Positions 30,870 through 43,400 are shown, numbered from the stretch's first letter. The stretch is DNA of 64,000 nucleotides from Peromyscus leucopus (GCF_004664715.2 NC_051070.1:75624231-75688230), one strand, 5' to 3'. The notes: generated from the letters alone by a model not told the origin. Numbers and translations: made by a program.

Positions 30870-32530
30870 GTAGGTGGGGTCTACTTTAAATATGGATGGT
30901 ACCATTCTATGAACTGGAGTCCTGGGCCAAAATAAAAAGGAAAAAGCAAGCTCAGCTTGGACATTCACTGCTGTCTGTGGATGCAATGTGAGCAGCCTGA
31001 TACCGTCTATGCCATGACCTCAGTCACTGTGATGATTATACACTTGAACCGTGAACGGAAAAGCAAACCTCTCCTTCCTTAAACTGTCGTTTTCGGTGTT
31101 CAGTCACAGCGATGGGAAAGGCAGCTAATCCAGTAACGCTTAAGGGAAATGACTGTTATTCAGTGGCGGCACTAGACTTCTGCTCACGACTGCCTTTGGA
31201 AAACCATCTTGTCTCTGTTGTCATTTAGAAGTTGCATCCATTTCCCCACGATTGCACATTTATATCCTGAGATTCCACCAGTCAAGGGAGAGTGTTCATC
31301 TGTTTTGTTTTGTTTTGTTTTCTCAGAAAGGAACATGAAGAATTCCTGAGGACAAGCAGAATGAGCGCTCACCAAGTAACATCATACATCTCAGCAACAC
31401 CTCGGGAGAGGCAGCCATGGGCAAGCTTGCTTCAAGTCAGGATGGGCTGGAGAGAAAACTGCCTGTCCTTGGCAGCCTCCTGCTCCCGCACGCTTGGCCC
31501 TGGCAGGCTTCTTCTCAGGCTGGTAAGGACGGGAGGAGGGATGACTGCCCTCTGCAGCATCTCTCTGGCTCTGTCTTCAATGTGTTTTCCAATTAGTACG
31601 TTCCCCAGGCAATGCTCCATCCCCTACAAGCTCATATCTAACAGAAAGCTGCCTATGCTGTTTAAAGTAAAAAGGTAACTGACGGCCAACGCAAAATTAT
31701 CTATACATGTGTGTCTTAGACTTCTAAGCATTTAAAAACACTTTTTTCTTTTTCCCTAAACTCAAGGCTAGTACTGAGGGCACACTGCAGGCTAAGTGAG
31801 GTTCTGCCATGGAGGCACAATGCCCAACTTTTTCATGAGGCCCCTTTTGGTGTTTCCAACACTGCAACTGCCCAGATAGGCAGCATGGTGAAGATGGTAC
31901 CAAGGCAGGTTCATGGCAGGACTCTAAGAGATCCTTAAAGATTCAAGGTGACCGCAGCTCCATTTGGTTGAGAAAATGAGTTCTATGATAATTAGGTAAC
32001 TGTTTCATAGCCGAACTGAAAAGAGCAAAGAAATCAAAACCAATGTTCAAGGGGGATCCCGGGCCCCACACTCCCACCTTCTTACACTTTCCTCGTTTAT
32101 ATCGTACAGCATATCTTTCCTGGCCACAATAAATACCAGCTCTCTTCTCCCCCCAAAAGAGTTCATTCTAGGGACCTATGTCTTTCCCATACGATTCGCC
32201 CAGTCCTGTGAACTTTAATAAAATGATCTCACATGCTGAGCGAAATAATTGGAGTTGCCTAGTTCTTGGCCATTTGTTTGCAAGCTATAATGAGTGTCAC
32301 TGTTTTAAGGAAATGATTGATATGCTGAAGGAGCAAGAAAAGGCTTTGAACGTCAGCCAACAAGGAATCCTATTCAGAGAGCATGAAGCACAAAGGTTAC
32401 CATCCCCCTCGCCTTGCAGGCATGCCCCAGTCCTCACCTACCCCCACCCCAAACCTATGAGCTCATCACTGTGCAAGACCACACTGTGCAAGACCACACT
32501 CAGGGCACAGCCACTTCACTTGCAGACAGC
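30870..32530. other. Single-copy DNA, nothing recognised
   Basis: Includes the start of a 135-codon frame (32178-32585) whose upstream part sits in repeat-free AT-balanced DNA; no family recognised and no splice or start context that convinces. (GTTTT)n tract at about 31300-31320. Confidence 0.3.
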
Positions 32531-32544
32531 CTCAAAAGTTGGAA

Positions 32545-32685
32545 TGTTTGTAACGCTGAGGACCAGGAGCCAGTTCCTATCTTGATTTTGCTATTAGCAG
32601 CCAAGCGTCCATGGGCAAGCCGACCCATCCTCCTGAGGCTGTGGTTTCTTCATCTGTCAACAGAAGAATCAACACCAGCAGGGCC
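32545..32685 (+). mobile_element. Probable MIR SINE
   Basis: 'gaccaggagccagttcc...gggcaagccgacccatcctcctgaggctgtggtttcttcatctgtcaaca' follows the MIR core and 3' order. Confidence 0.5.
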
Positions 32686-32689
32686 CTGG

Positions 32690-33460
32690 TGACACTGTGA
32701 TCCCTCTAGGCAAGCTGGTTAGATTTGCTCCAATGGAAGCCTGCCAGAGGCACCCTGGAGAAACCATGACCTGCAGAATGTTTACCTGTGTTTGGAAGGG
32801 AGGAGAGGCTAGTACTAAATATATAGACCCTGTATCTATAGATAAAACTTAAAAATTAATTGAAGCAATAGCACACAACACTAGGAACAGAAAATAATAA
32901 TGCAATGCATGTAGAATATTACATATACTATATATTATATAGAGTATACATATATTATATACTATATGTTAATAAATGAGTCTTGATATTTCAGAATTCA
33001 TTAAACCATCTACAGAGCATCTAATTTGAGCCTACCACTGAGCTGGCTGCTTGAGAAGAACCAGATGTTCAAAGGAGTCATGGAGTGCTGGGGGCCCGAA
33101 AGAGGCAAGCCTCATTGTGTCTGAAGTGAAAGGTCAAGGGAGATGGCCTGCCAGAAGATACAGGCTGAGCCTCATCTTAGAGCAAAGTGACTAGACAGAA
33201 GAGAGGTGACAGCTGAACAGCAAAGTTGGGACAAGTGAAATGTGTAACCGAGGTGACAGGGCAAAGAGGAAGCCAGAGGTGGTGAGCAGCAGAGACGGGC
33301 GGGTCAGGAATGCGGGGATTTACCCTGGGGTATAGCTTGGGGGCACCTGGAGGGATGTATTCAGCAAAGGCTGCTGGGATGGATCATGTTTACCCTGTAG
33401 CAAGAATATTCCCACAGCCAAGATCCAGGACTTGGGACAGTGCTGGAAGTAGGAAACAGA
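32690..33460. other. Single-copy DNA with an AT-rich patch
   Basis: TATA-rich patch at 32918-32972, otherwise nothing recognised. Confidence 0.35.
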
Positions 33461-33468
33461 ACAGGGAT

Positions 33469-33837
33469 TGTTGTGGGATAGTCTTTTTGTACACTGTGAA
33501 GATGTGTCTCTGCCAAGGCCCCTTCTGATTGGCTTAATAAAGAGCCTAACGGCCAATAGCTAGGCAGGAGAGGATAGGTGGGATTCCCAGGCTGAGATAG
33601 GAACTCTGGGAAGAATCTGAGGTACAGGGGATTCTCCAGTCAGACACAGAGGAAGTGGGATGCAGGGAAATGCTCCACATGGCTGAACAAAGATTAAACG
33701 TAGATCAATATAAACGGGTTAATTTAAATTTTAAGAGCTAGTTGGGAACAACTAAGCTAAGGCTAAGCTTTTATACATAATAATAAGTCTCCATGTCATT
33801 ATTTGGGAGCTGGTAATCCAAAGAAAGACCTGCTACA
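33469..33837 (+). mobile_element. RMER17-like ERV solo LTR
   Basis: It runs TGTTGTGGGATAGTC to GACCTGCTACA, with GGCTTAATAAAGAGCCTAACGGCCAATAGC. Flanks AGGGAT (33463-33468) and AGGGGT (33838-33843) match at five of six bases. Confidence 0.78.
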
Positions 33838-33844
33838 AGGGGTG

Positions 33845-34520
33845 CAAGTAGAGTGGTTTCCAGTAGTGGGGACCACAGTCAGTGTTCGAAGGAGAGAGCT
33901 GAGGTCGAGGTGCACAAACCAAACCCTATCTTTACCTGGCTTTATACAAATCCAGAACTGGTCACAGTTCTTACATGTTTAAATGACTGAAACAAGTGAA
34001 GAATAAGACTCACAGCATGTAAGAATCACATGTGATTCAAAGTTCTGTATTTAACTACAATCTCATGAAAGCCCAGCCAGGCCTGCCCGGTGACCATCGC
34101 CTATGGCCACTTTGGCGTGACTCGCAGAGCGGTGTGGCTGTCCAGAGCGAAGTGGCTCATAGAGCGAGCTCACTTACTAGCTGTCCCTCTGTAGAAAGCT
34201 CGCAGCCCGGAGCCCACACATGGAAGAAGATGGGAAGACCTCAGAGACCTTGACAGCAGGAATGCTGATTCTCATGTCTCATTGCCAGCTTACATCATTC
34301 TTCTTGTCAAGACCCAAAGACCAACCTGAGCACAGGACCGAGCAGAAGGCCACGAAACTAGACCAAAGGCAGCACAGTCCGGAGACTGACAAAGTAGTGT
34401 TCCGGACCTGAGAACAGTCCAGTGTTGATGGGGCAGCCAGAAAGGGGGAAGATACAGAAAGGAAAGAAGCCAGAGATGCAAAAGATTCACTCTGCTTTGG
34501 GTTTTGTTTTTTTCCTTCAT
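33845..34520. other. Single-copy DNA, nothing recognised
   Basis: No supported feature. Confidence 0.35.
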
Positions 34521-34524
34521 TCTT

Positions 34525-34662
34525 CTTTTTGTTTCGAGATAGTCTCATGTATCCCAGACTGACCTCACATTCATTATGTAGCTGAGGGTGATCTTGAATT
34601 TCTGATTCCCCTCTCCCCTTTTGAAGTTCTGAATTGCAGGCAGGTATCCAGTATTATACCTG
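34525..34662 (-). mobile_element. Old B1/7SL-like SINE, antisense
   Basis: 'tttcgagatagtctcatgtatcccagactgacctcacattcattatgtagctgagggtgatcttgaatttctg' has the doubled 'gtag..gaggctgaccttgaactc' layout of older B1-like SINEs. Confidence 0.6.
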
Positions 34663-34669
34663 TTTTGGG

Positions 34670-35865
34670 GTTTCGATGGTGGTGGTGGTGTTCAATCTTT
34701 CATTCAAAAATAATTACAAGGCACCACTCCGAGCAAGAATTGGGCTGGGTCTTGGGGACACGCCTGGAGGACAGTGTTGGTTCTAATTGTCCTTCTTCCT
34801 CCTCACCCTTGAACTCATTTCCTTGAAGACAGGAGGACCATGTCTCTGAAACAAGCCAACACTCCACATCCCACAGCTCAGCCTTCCCCGGACTCCTGCA
34901 TAGTCCGGGTTCCCAGCTTCCTTTCCTCAAGTTCCCTCTTCAGCCCCACACTTTTCAAGACACTTTTCCCCCAAATGTGCAGGGCTACTTTGTGTCTCTG
35001 AACCTTTGTCCCTGTGGGTCCCTCTGTCTAGAATGTGAACCCCAATCTTTTCCCCCACATCTTACTCACTGAAACTCACTTTCATAGTGTATAGGTATGG
35101 AGTTGGCCAGTGTGAGTTCCTGGACTCATCTTGAAGTGACAGTGGAAAGTAGTGCCAGGGAGCTGAGGTGGTTGGCTGCCTGGATACCAGAGATGGTGTG
35201 GAAGTCAGGAGTGAGCCCAGAGACAGGCCCAAAGCTTAGGTGGAATTCAAGACCGGAACTGTTCTTAGGTTCAGAGAAGTAAGTGATTTTGCAGTCATGG
35301 GCTCTTAGATTCAGATGTGCATCAGCATCACCCAGGAGTTTATGAAAACATGCAGGCTCTTCTGTATCTTTCATTACCATTATAGCCTATAAACCCATTG
35401 TAAACTGGCAGTATCCTAAGTGAGAGATGCATGTAATACATTCAACCCACTGAACATTGTCCTCAATGGCACAGTCCATTGCCATGTCGGGGTTGTTTCC
35501 ACTGGCAAGTGCAGGGCCGACTGGGTACTACGGCCCTCTATCCCCTACTCCCTGCATCACTGAATGATCACACTGCACATGCTAGCTCAGAAAAAGGCCG
35601 AAATTCAGATTTACTGAATGAATGCTGCTTTCACACCCGCTTTATGTTGTTAGTCTGTGATCAACTGAGGAGTTATTCAACTAGAGTGGTTACAATTGAC
35701 AGTACCAAGTGTGGGTGACATGCAGAGTAAATGAGACTCCTGAGTGCTGACAGAATTTTTTTAAAAATGCTACAATTGTTATAGAGGACATGTTGGTTTT
35801 GTACAGGTACACTTACAAGACACAGTAATTCCACACAAAGACATTTTACATGATTGTAGCAGTTT
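34670..35865. other. Single-copy DNA, nothing recognised
   Basis: A short GGT tract at about 34677-34690. No gene seen. Confidence 0.35.
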
Positions 35866-35870
35866 TATTC

Positions 35871-36197
35871 TTTCTGTGTGTGTGCATATGCATGTGTTTG
35901 TGTGTGTGTGTGTGTGCACGCGCACGTGTGTGGGGGTCAGAGTTTGATGTCCTATGCCTTTATCAGTTACTCTGCACTTTTTTTTTTTGCACAGGGTCTC
36001 TCATCAAATCTGGAGGTCATCAATTCAACCTGACTGTCAGCCAGTGAGCTGCAGGGATCTGCCTATCTCCACTTCATCCAGGGCTAGGCTTGTAGACGTG
36101 CCCTGCCACACTCTTCTGTGGCACTGGGACCCAAACCCAGGCCCTCATGCTTGTGTGGCAAACACCATATCATCTGAAGCATCTTGCCAGTCCCCAG
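35871..36197 (-). mobile_element. Composite SINE, antisense
   Basis: (TG)n with GCACGCGCACG (35874-35928), 'gtcagagtttgatgtcctatgcc', a T-run, 'agggtctctcatcaaatctgg', and 'catcttgccagtccc' at the far end (antisense head). Confidence 0.7.
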
Positions 36198-36204
36198 CAT
36201 TATT

Positions 36205-37465
36205 TGTGATAGAATTCCAAGCAACCCAAATAGCCATCAACAAGTAAATATAAACAAACTGTTATAACCATGCAATGGACTCGCTCAGGCTCAGAGACAA
36301 CCAGGCCTGACCAAAACAACAGCAGCAAAACCATCATTAGCCAACACCTGTGCTGCTTTGAGAATGCCGCACCCTGTCTGTGCTGGGCTCAGGACCGGAG
36401 AGTATGATCTGATTGCACGGCACTGCTTGTATATCTCAGTGACCAGCACTCCGGGGTTGCTTAAGCCTGTTTAATTGCGTGAAATAGCTTACTAGATGTT
36501 CAGCATGCTGTAATTTGGAAAGCAGTGCAGTGTGAGTTAAATTCCTTTCCAAATACTACTAACAAATCACAGCCAAGGGTAGAAATGAATATTACATTGT
36601 CTTCGGCAGCAGACATTCCACTTTGGAGACTGATCACCTGCCCTGAATCAGAGCTGCTGATCCTCTGGCCCTGCAGCAACAGAACCAGATCCCATCGTGA
36701 CCCCGGCTGACACAGAAAAACTCACACTGCAATATCTCCTAACACTGCCAAAAGAAAATCCAACACAAGTCAGAGAGCCGTCACAGATTACTTGGGAAAC
36801 GGCTTTTAGTCTTTGTTTATGTCTTTCAAAATTCATTCTGTGTAAAGCATCCTGATTCTGTAGGGCAGCTCTTGATCGGGGTCCATCCATTCAATAAACC
36901 TAGAGTTTGGCCGATCAATATTATTAAATAATGCAAGAAAAAGTGATATGTGCTGTACCACTCTCATGAACATGAATGATGGCACCAAGCATCCTTTCCA
37001 TTAGTTGTCTCAGATAGTTCTAGCCCTACAACATAGAGGAGAAGGCTTTCATGCCTAAGGAAAGCATGTGAGAATATCAGTCACATTCTAGCAAGACTGC
37101 AGAAGCCAAGGGAAAAAACTGTCCCCAGCATGAGGAAGAGCCAGGAATAAAAAGGTTCTTTTTGTTTGTTTGTTTTTTCCCCAGTGACAATGGTGGTGAT
37201 TTGCAGCAGGTGTGACAGCCACCACCATGGACAGAGCAGTGTGTGTGGGACCAGACCACAGCTCCAAGCACTGAGAGGGTGTGAAAGCGGTAAGAGAGAG
37301 CACGGAGGTTGGGGGGAAGGGGGCGCTCACAAATGCTTAATAATGGATAACTGCTACCTTTGTCACTTTGGAAGCAAGCACACTGGGGAGGAGAAAGACT
37401 CAGTAGTAGCCTGCCCGGTGTTGTTGTGAATACTAGGTGTAAGAATACGAGTCAAAAGCATACAT
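36205..37465. other. Single-copy DNA, nothing recognised
   Basis: About 1.3 kb with no recognised repeat; 36470-36620 is AT-balanced and motif-bearing (AAGCAGTGCAGTG, GAATATTACATTG). No exon recognised. Confidence 0.3.
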
Positions 37466-37480
37466 ACAAAAGCGTATCTA

Positions 37481-37660
37481 GCCGGGCGGTGGTGGCGCAC
37501 GCCTTTAATCCCAGCACTTGGGAGGCAGAGCCAGGTGGATCTCTGTGAGTTCGAGGCCAGCCTGGGCTACCAAGTGAGTCCCAGGAATGGCGCAAAGCTA
37601 CACAGAGAAACCCTGTCTCGGAAAAAAAAAAAACAAACAAAAAAACACCAAAAAAAAAAA
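37481..37660 (+). mobile_element. B1 SINE
   Basis: Starts GCCGGGCGGTGGTGGCGCAC; long A/C tail. Flanking AAAAGCGTATCTA and AAAAGGCATATCTA are a near-exact target duplication. Confidence 0.95.
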
Positions 37661-38064
37661 AAGGCATATCTAAATCCACAGTGTTAGCAGTCTGGAACTT
37701 CTCAGGAGGTAGCTGCTGCATAAATCTGCTGAGAAAACCACTTCCTTCAATAAAGAATTATGCTCCTTGATCAAAGGAGATAAGTGAGTTTGTTTGTTTG
37801 TTTGTTTGTTTGTTTGAGCAATTCCAAAGGCAGTATTTATCTATTGCTGGGCCCTCAGTAGGACACCAGGCAGGCGGAGGTGTGTGTAGGGGGAGGGAAG
37901 GGACATGGATAGGTTTGGGGAACTGACTCGTGTAAGTCTCCACTGGAAGTCCCCGGGCCCTATACCCTTCCCAGCCCTGCTCATAGTCAGGTTTTACTTT
38001 CACAAGGGTGCTGACCACATGAACATCTCTGGTTCTGGGGTTTGTCCTATAGTTACAGTGAATT
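37661..38064. repeat. Single-copy DNA with (GTTT)n
   Basis: GTTT units at about 37788-37817; the rest is unrecognised. Confidence 0.6.
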
Positions 38065-38078
38065 AGTGCACATTTTTA

Positions 38079-38251
38079 GGGCTTTTTTTTTTTTTTTTTT
38101 TTGGTTTTTTCGAGACAGGGTTTCTCTGCGTAGTTTTGCGCCTTTCCTGGAGCTCACTTGGTAGCCCAGGCTGGCCTCGAACACACAGCGATCCGCCTGG
38201 CTCTGCCTCCCGAGTGCTGGGATTAAAGGGGTGCGCCACCACCGCCCGGCT
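38079..38251 (-). mobile_element. B1 SINE, antisense, 13-bp target duplication
   Basis: T-rich tail then 'cgagacagggtttctctgcgtagttttgcgcc...ccgagtgctgggattaaaggggtgcgccaccaccgcccggc'. GTGCACATTTTTA is exact at 38066-38078 and 38252-38264. Confidence 0.95.
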
Positions 38252-38269
38252 GTGCACATTTTTAAATGA

Positions 38270-38960
38270 CTTCTCTCTCAGTTTCTCCCAAGAAAACGCA
38301 CAAGCCTCTGAAGTCACATGTATTTAATAAGTTATTTTTCATAAAGACGTTTCATCTCTGAGTGATGAGCATCTTAGTTCTCCTCTAATGGAAGACACAA
38401 ACTTATCTCTACTCAGAAAGTATTGCAGAATCCAGGAAGCCAAAAATATTTAAGGGCAACATGGAGATGAGCTATGCTGCCAGGATGCCCAGTGATGCAT
38501 AAACAGATAGGAGCCACACCATGTTATTAAGAAAGTGGATGCCTTTGGCTGGCCGGCCAACTGCGGCTGCCTTCAAAGTCATTAAACTTCAGGCCAGGCT
38601 CAAGATTTCTTATGAGATCTTGCTGCGTGATAGTATGGGTGGTGATATTCTTATATCACACTTGATGCTATCATGTCCAGCCACTGGGTAAATTTCCATC
38701 AACCAAGGTTTTCAGAGAGACTGAAACCAAGTTTAATATAACTCAACTATAATAAGAAGCAAACGAGAGGGTAGCAGAGCTAGAGATTTTCTCACAGATC
38801 ATTATATATAATTGATACTGAAGAATTGCTTATAAGACATGGGCAGATTATTTAATATAAAAAAGTCAACTGCATTTTAGTAGCAAAAAAGTAATTAGAA
38901 AATTCAAGTTAGACAAACAGTATTTGTCAGAGCAACAGAGAATAAAATAAATAAGAATAA
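38270..38960. other. Single-copy DNA, nothing recognised
   Basis: No supported feature. Confidence 0.35.
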
Positions 38961-38963
38961 ATT

Positions 38964-39088
38964 TCATGCTGCATTCCGAGCACTGGAGTGTTAGAGGCAA
39001 GAAGATCAGAAGTTCAGGCCGTCCTTGGCTACGTACTGAGTGTGAGGCCAGACTGATACACATGGAATCCTTTCTAAAAATAAAATAA
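38964..39088 (+). mobile_element. B1/B4-like SINE fragment
   Basis: 'catgctgcattccgagcactggagtgttagaggcaagaagatcagaagttcaggccgtccttggctacg' is a diverged 7SL-like core. Confidence 0.55.
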
Positions 39089-39278
39089 TTTTACAAAGAC
39101 TTGCATAGGCAGAGATGATAACATTCATGAATAGAGAACAGCAATACCATAAAGATGTTGTTTTTTTTTTTTCTAGTTGAATTCAATGTAACTCCAACAC
39201 ATTAAAAAAAAGATTTAGTTTAAAAATCTGGGAACTTGGGAAGACAATGTTGGTTTATATAGAAGCATGCCTGATATA

Positions 39279-39346
39279 TCACCATCATCATCATCACCAC
39301 CACCACCATCATCATCATCTCATCATCATCATCTCATCATCATCAT
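39279..39346. repeat. (CAT)n/(CAC)n microsatellite
   Basis: CAT and CAC trinucleotides with two CATCT interruptions. Confidence 0.95.
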
Positions 39347-39369
39347 TGTGACTACTATTACTGACCACT

Positions 39370-39615
39370 GAGGATGAAGAAATAGCTCAGTTGGTATAAT
39401 GCTTGCCATACAAGCATGAGGGCCTGACTTTAATCCACATGAAAAGCATGCACTTGAAATCCCCAAATTGGGATTATATGATCAGATCTCTGCAGCTTGC
39501 TAACCTGTCAGCCAAGGAGAATCAGTGATTTATAGGCCACTTTAAAACAGGGTGAATAGCTCTTGAGGAATGACATTCAGAGCTGATCTTTGGCCTTTAC
39601 CCAGGGGAGCACACA
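39370..39615 (+). mobile_element. Composite tRNA-head SINE, sense
   Basis: 'gaagaaatagctcagttggtataatgcttgccatacaagcatgagggcctgac' is a tRNA-like head with box A and box B words; the 3' part 'tgacattcagagctgatctttggcctttac' leads into (CA)n. Confidence 0.7.
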
Positions 39616-39616
39616 A

Positions 39617-39691
<75 letters not shown>

Positions 39692-39692
39692 C
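39616..39692. repeat. (CA)n-(TA)n microsatellite
   Basis: About 25 CA units then about 13 TA units, continuing the SINE tail. Confidence 0.95.
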
Positions 39693-39694
39693 AC

Positions 39695-41715
39695 TATCAC
39701 ATTGCACACAAATGTATCACCCAAGGGGCACTCACTGTACCTCATGTGGTCCTCTAAAAAATTCTATGAATCTGGTAGAATTATTATGGCTCCTTACACA
39801 GTCATTGGAACCCAGATTATCTGTTTCAGAATTCCTGTTCTTATGGAAATGCCAGGCATGGGGTTCAGGACGTCTCATGAGTTCAGTTTTGGAAAACTGT
39901 AATGCCAGGGTTATTGTGTATGCTGAGTTGATGGTCTCTCAATTCTCTGGTCATTTGCTCCTTTTCAAAGACACCCACAGGCTGTCTTACCGCAGGCCCA
40001 TGCAGTCCTGTCCTGTGCTCCCAAATGATGGGAGTCCACATGGACACTGGGGTCTGCCTGGCTCTCACATCGTACGTGTAGGGCTTTAGAGACTCTGAAT
40101 ACTTTTCCACTTCAAAAGGAGACACAATCTCACACTGCTGAATCCCTGAGACTTTCCCAGAGGCTGGGTGATACAACCTGGAACTTTGAGAGGAGTTACT
40201 GATCGGGTCAGCCTTAGGGCTGAGAGGTGTAAGATCCAAGTCCCATCTTTTCCCTGCCAAGAGTAGCAATGAGATGCGGTTTCCTGTTATGATTGCCATG
40301 TTGAACAACTTCAGGGCATCACACTTTTCATTTTGCAGTCTGCACTTTCCTCTTGGCTATCGTCTGTCAAAAGCTTCTTCGGGTTTGTGTTTCTCAACTA
40401 ATGCCTTAGCATTTCATTTCTAACCTTGGCTCTTATTCTTAGAAGACAGGGTCAATGAAATGGAACTATCTCAAGGTCACACATATTCACTCAGAAGCGA
40501 ATCACACTTGAGCACGCAACACCACGTACATGCAGGCAGCAAATTCCAGTGGAAGGGATGTGGCTGCCTTGTCTGTGTCACTCGTCACCTTTTAATTGTG
40601 CTCAACAGTAACGGTAAACTTCCCCTGGTATGGTTTTCTTTCGTAGTTTATGTAAAATTAAGTAATTTCCATCTCTGTGGAATCCACTGGGCAAGCTACT
40701 TGACGGCTTGGTGATATTTGTATTTAATATAAGCAGAGGAACGTCCACAACTTGATCCACCTTGAGCAAGACCTACCTATCAAATCTCCTTTGCTTAACT
40801 GCCAACTGAGCTAGGCAAAGAGTCTCTCTCTGGGTTCCAGATTCCGGGTGCAACTGCATCATGATACCCAGAGAGATGGATAATGCTATCTCAAGGTTCT
40901 CTAAAAGATAGTTCATATATGTAAGCAAATTAACCTCAGTGCATTTATTTCAGAAACAAATAAATGTTACCTGTTACTTTTAGGCAGAACAGACGTTAGA
41001 TGAAATCAAATTAAATTAAATAAGATGCTGAGATCTCCAGATGATTGGGATTATGCCTTTAAAACCTCTAGGAGTCACCAAAATCATGTGCATGGCACAA
41101 GAAGATAAAGATGAAACAAAAGACAGAGAAATGCTGCCTTGTGAAACAGAAAACAAACAAACAAACCTCTCAGCCAGACTGGTGTCCATTGTAGATGGAT
41201 CTAGGGCCACGTTCCTCTTTGCCCCTCTGCACTGGATGCATGAACACAGACTCTGGCCTTAGGGTAGAGAAAGACTGCCCTTGGCCTCATCCACCTACCC
41301 TCTCAGGAGCACAAGAGAAAGCTTCTCTAGGAGCTCTTTAGGCCTGAGCCTGGCTCCTGCTGAGCTGCGTGAAGATGCCCCATAATTCTCCTTGACTCAG
41401 TCATTGAACAGGACATGGTATGTGCTGGTTCGTTGGCATGGATAAAAATAATAATGGATGATAACAATAATTGATAATAAGGGGGAGTATTAGCAAGTAA
41501 AAAGAGCAATGCAGCTGGAGAGAGGGCTGGCTGTCACGTGACAAAATCCACTAAAGCCTGCTGTGAGCCCTCTTGGGCTCCAGTTGGACCATCTCCCCTC
41601 TGCAGATGCCTCCTCACCTCATGAGTTTTATGAAAATCTCTTACCTTCACCCTGGAGGCTGGGTTGTCTCTTTCCTACATTCCGCAGTGATCATCTCCAC
41701 ATCACTTAACCAAAT
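39695..41715. other. Single-copy DNA, nothing recognised
   Basis: Two kb without recognised repeats. Frames of 110-141 codons at 39570-40308 overlap on both strands and have no family signature. Confidence 0.35.
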
Positions 41716-41721
41716 GTGTAC

Positions 41722-42017
41722 TGTGGTGGCTTGAAAGAAAATGGCCCCCAACGGGAGTGGAAACTGTAGGAAGGAAGTATGTTACTGTGGAGGCGGGCTT
41801 TGAGGTCTCATATATGCTCGAGCATGCCCAGTGAGACAGGCCACTTCCTGTTGCCTGTGGTTCGAGATACAGAACTGTCAGCTTTCTCTGTCTGCCTACA
41901 GGCCATCTGCCATGATGATAATGGACTAAACCTCTGAAACTGTAAGCCAGTTTTTCTTTCTAAGAGTGGCTGCAGTCATGGTGTCTTTTCACAGCAACAG
42001 AAATCCTAACTAAGACA
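41722..42017 (+). mobile_element. MT-type MaLR solo LTR
   Basis: It runs TGTGGTGGCTTGAAAG to AATCCTAACTAAGACA, with 'atgatgataatggactaaacctctgaaactgtaagcc'. Exact target duplication not seen. Confidence 0.75.
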
Positions 42018-42099
42018 TATGTATATGAAACACTCTCTCAGGGCCTCACTCAAAGAATTCTGCTGGAAAAAGGACAACAAGTAAACCTTGAGACCAAGG

Positions 42100-42130
42100 T
42101 TGTTTTGTTGTTGGTAGTGGTGGGTTTTTC

Positions 42131-42162
<32 letters not shown>

Positions 42163-42331
42163 TTTGTTTGTTTGTTTTTTTTTTGTTTTTCAGGACAGGG
42201 TTTCTCTGTGTAATTTTGGTGCCTATCCTGGAGCTCACTCTGTAAATCAGGCTGGCCTCGAACTCACAGAGATTCACCTAGCTCTGCCTCCCAAGTGCTG
42301 GGATTAAAGTTGTGTGCTACCACCACCCAGC
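42100..42331 (-). mobile_element. B1 SINE, antisense, long T-rich tail, 11-bp target duplication
   Basis: The tail (about 42100-42190) has a long T-run and GTTT units; the body ends 'gctaccaccacccagc'. TGAGACCAAGG is exact at 42089-42099 and 42332-42342. Confidence 0.95.
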
Positions 42332-42342
42332 TGAGACCAAGG

Positions 42343-42643
42343 GGTTTATTACCTAGTTGGATAAAGAAAAACTACCTGGTTATGCAGATTCTATGCACCG
42401 TGCAAGTTCATAAAAGGTGAGACCAATGACATAACACTTCTAGACAGACTACAATAATAGTCAAAGTGAACAAGGTGAGCTTTACCTTGTATTCTGCACT
42501 TAGGACTGTGAGCACTGGGAAATCACTGAAGGTTTTTAACCACATGGGGTGACACATTCAAAGCATCTACAGGAAGAACGATTCAGCCATATGGATGGTT
42601 GAGCCAGACCAGGGAAAGATGAGATGGTTAAGGGCTGGCTCAG
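42343..42643. other. Single-copy DNA, nothing recognised
   Basis: No supported feature. Confidence 0.35.
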
Positions 42644-43054
42644 TGTCCTAGTTAGGGTTACTATTGCTGTGACAAACACTATGACCAAAAGCAACTTGAG
42701 GAGGAAAGAGATTATTTCATTTCCACATCACAGTCCATCATCAGAGGAAGTCAGGACACGGACTCAAGGCAGGAACTGATGCAGAGGCCATGGAAGAGTG
42801 CTGCTTACTGGCCTGCTCCCTATGGCTTGCTCAGCCTGCTTTCTTTTACAACTCAGGGCCACTGCCCAGAGGAGGCACAGTCTACAATGGGCTGGACCCT
42901 CCCACAACAATTGTTCATTTTAAAAAATGCCCCACAGGCTTGCTCACAGGCCAATTTGGTGGGAGTGTTTTCTCAATTGAAGTTCCCTCTTACCAAGCGA
43001 ATCCAGTCCATGTCAAGTTGTCAAAAAAAATAAAATAAAATAAAATAAAAAACA
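42644..43054 (-). mobile_element. ORR1-type MaLR LTR, antisense
   Basis: Plus strand: TGTCCTAGTTAGGGTTACTATTGCTGTGAC ... 'tggcttgctcagcctgctttc' ... 'ccatgtcaagttgtc', then an (AAAAT)n stretch (43022-43050) where ORR1 LTRs carry a T-rich start. Confidence 0.75.
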
Positions 43055-43272
43055 ACTAACCAAGACACTTGGGGTCCCTTGCAATAGTCTATGCATGGAG
43101 TTAGAGGGTCTAGATCTTAGATCCTAGTAAAAATGCAAAGATGGATATCAGAAACAGACAGGTTAGAGGAGCTAGTGGAGGACAGATTTAGTAAGAGGAG
43201 GCTGTCGACGTCGTTTCTGAAGAAGATGCCAAGCGGAGAGACTGAGGAATGACGGCAAATGTAAGAAGGCAG

Positions 43273-43400
43273 TTAGCTGGGCATGGTGCCGTATGCCCAT
43301 CACCCCAGCACTCAGGTGGCTGAGGTAGGAGGATCAAGAGTTTGAAACCAGGCTGGACTATATATCAAGACTGTCTCAAGAAACAAATTAAAAGCAAAAA
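43273..43400 (+). mobile_element. Old B1-like SINE
   Basis: 'ttagctgggcatggtgccgtatgcccatcaccccagcactcaggtggctgaggtaggagg...gactgtctcaag', more diverged than other B1s here. Confidence 0.7.

Noticed and set aside
39279..39346. Possible CRISPR-like or structured array
   Set aside because: It is a simple CAT/CAC microsatellite; the host is a mammal.
39370..39440. Possible tRNA gene
   Set aside because: Box A and box B-like words belong to the tRNA-derived head of a SINE; no cloverleaf closes properly, and the SINE tail follows.
39712..40308. 125-codon plus-strand and 141-codon minus-strand frames
   Set aside because: Mutually overlapping and unrecognised; long frames of this size are expected by chance in 64 kb.
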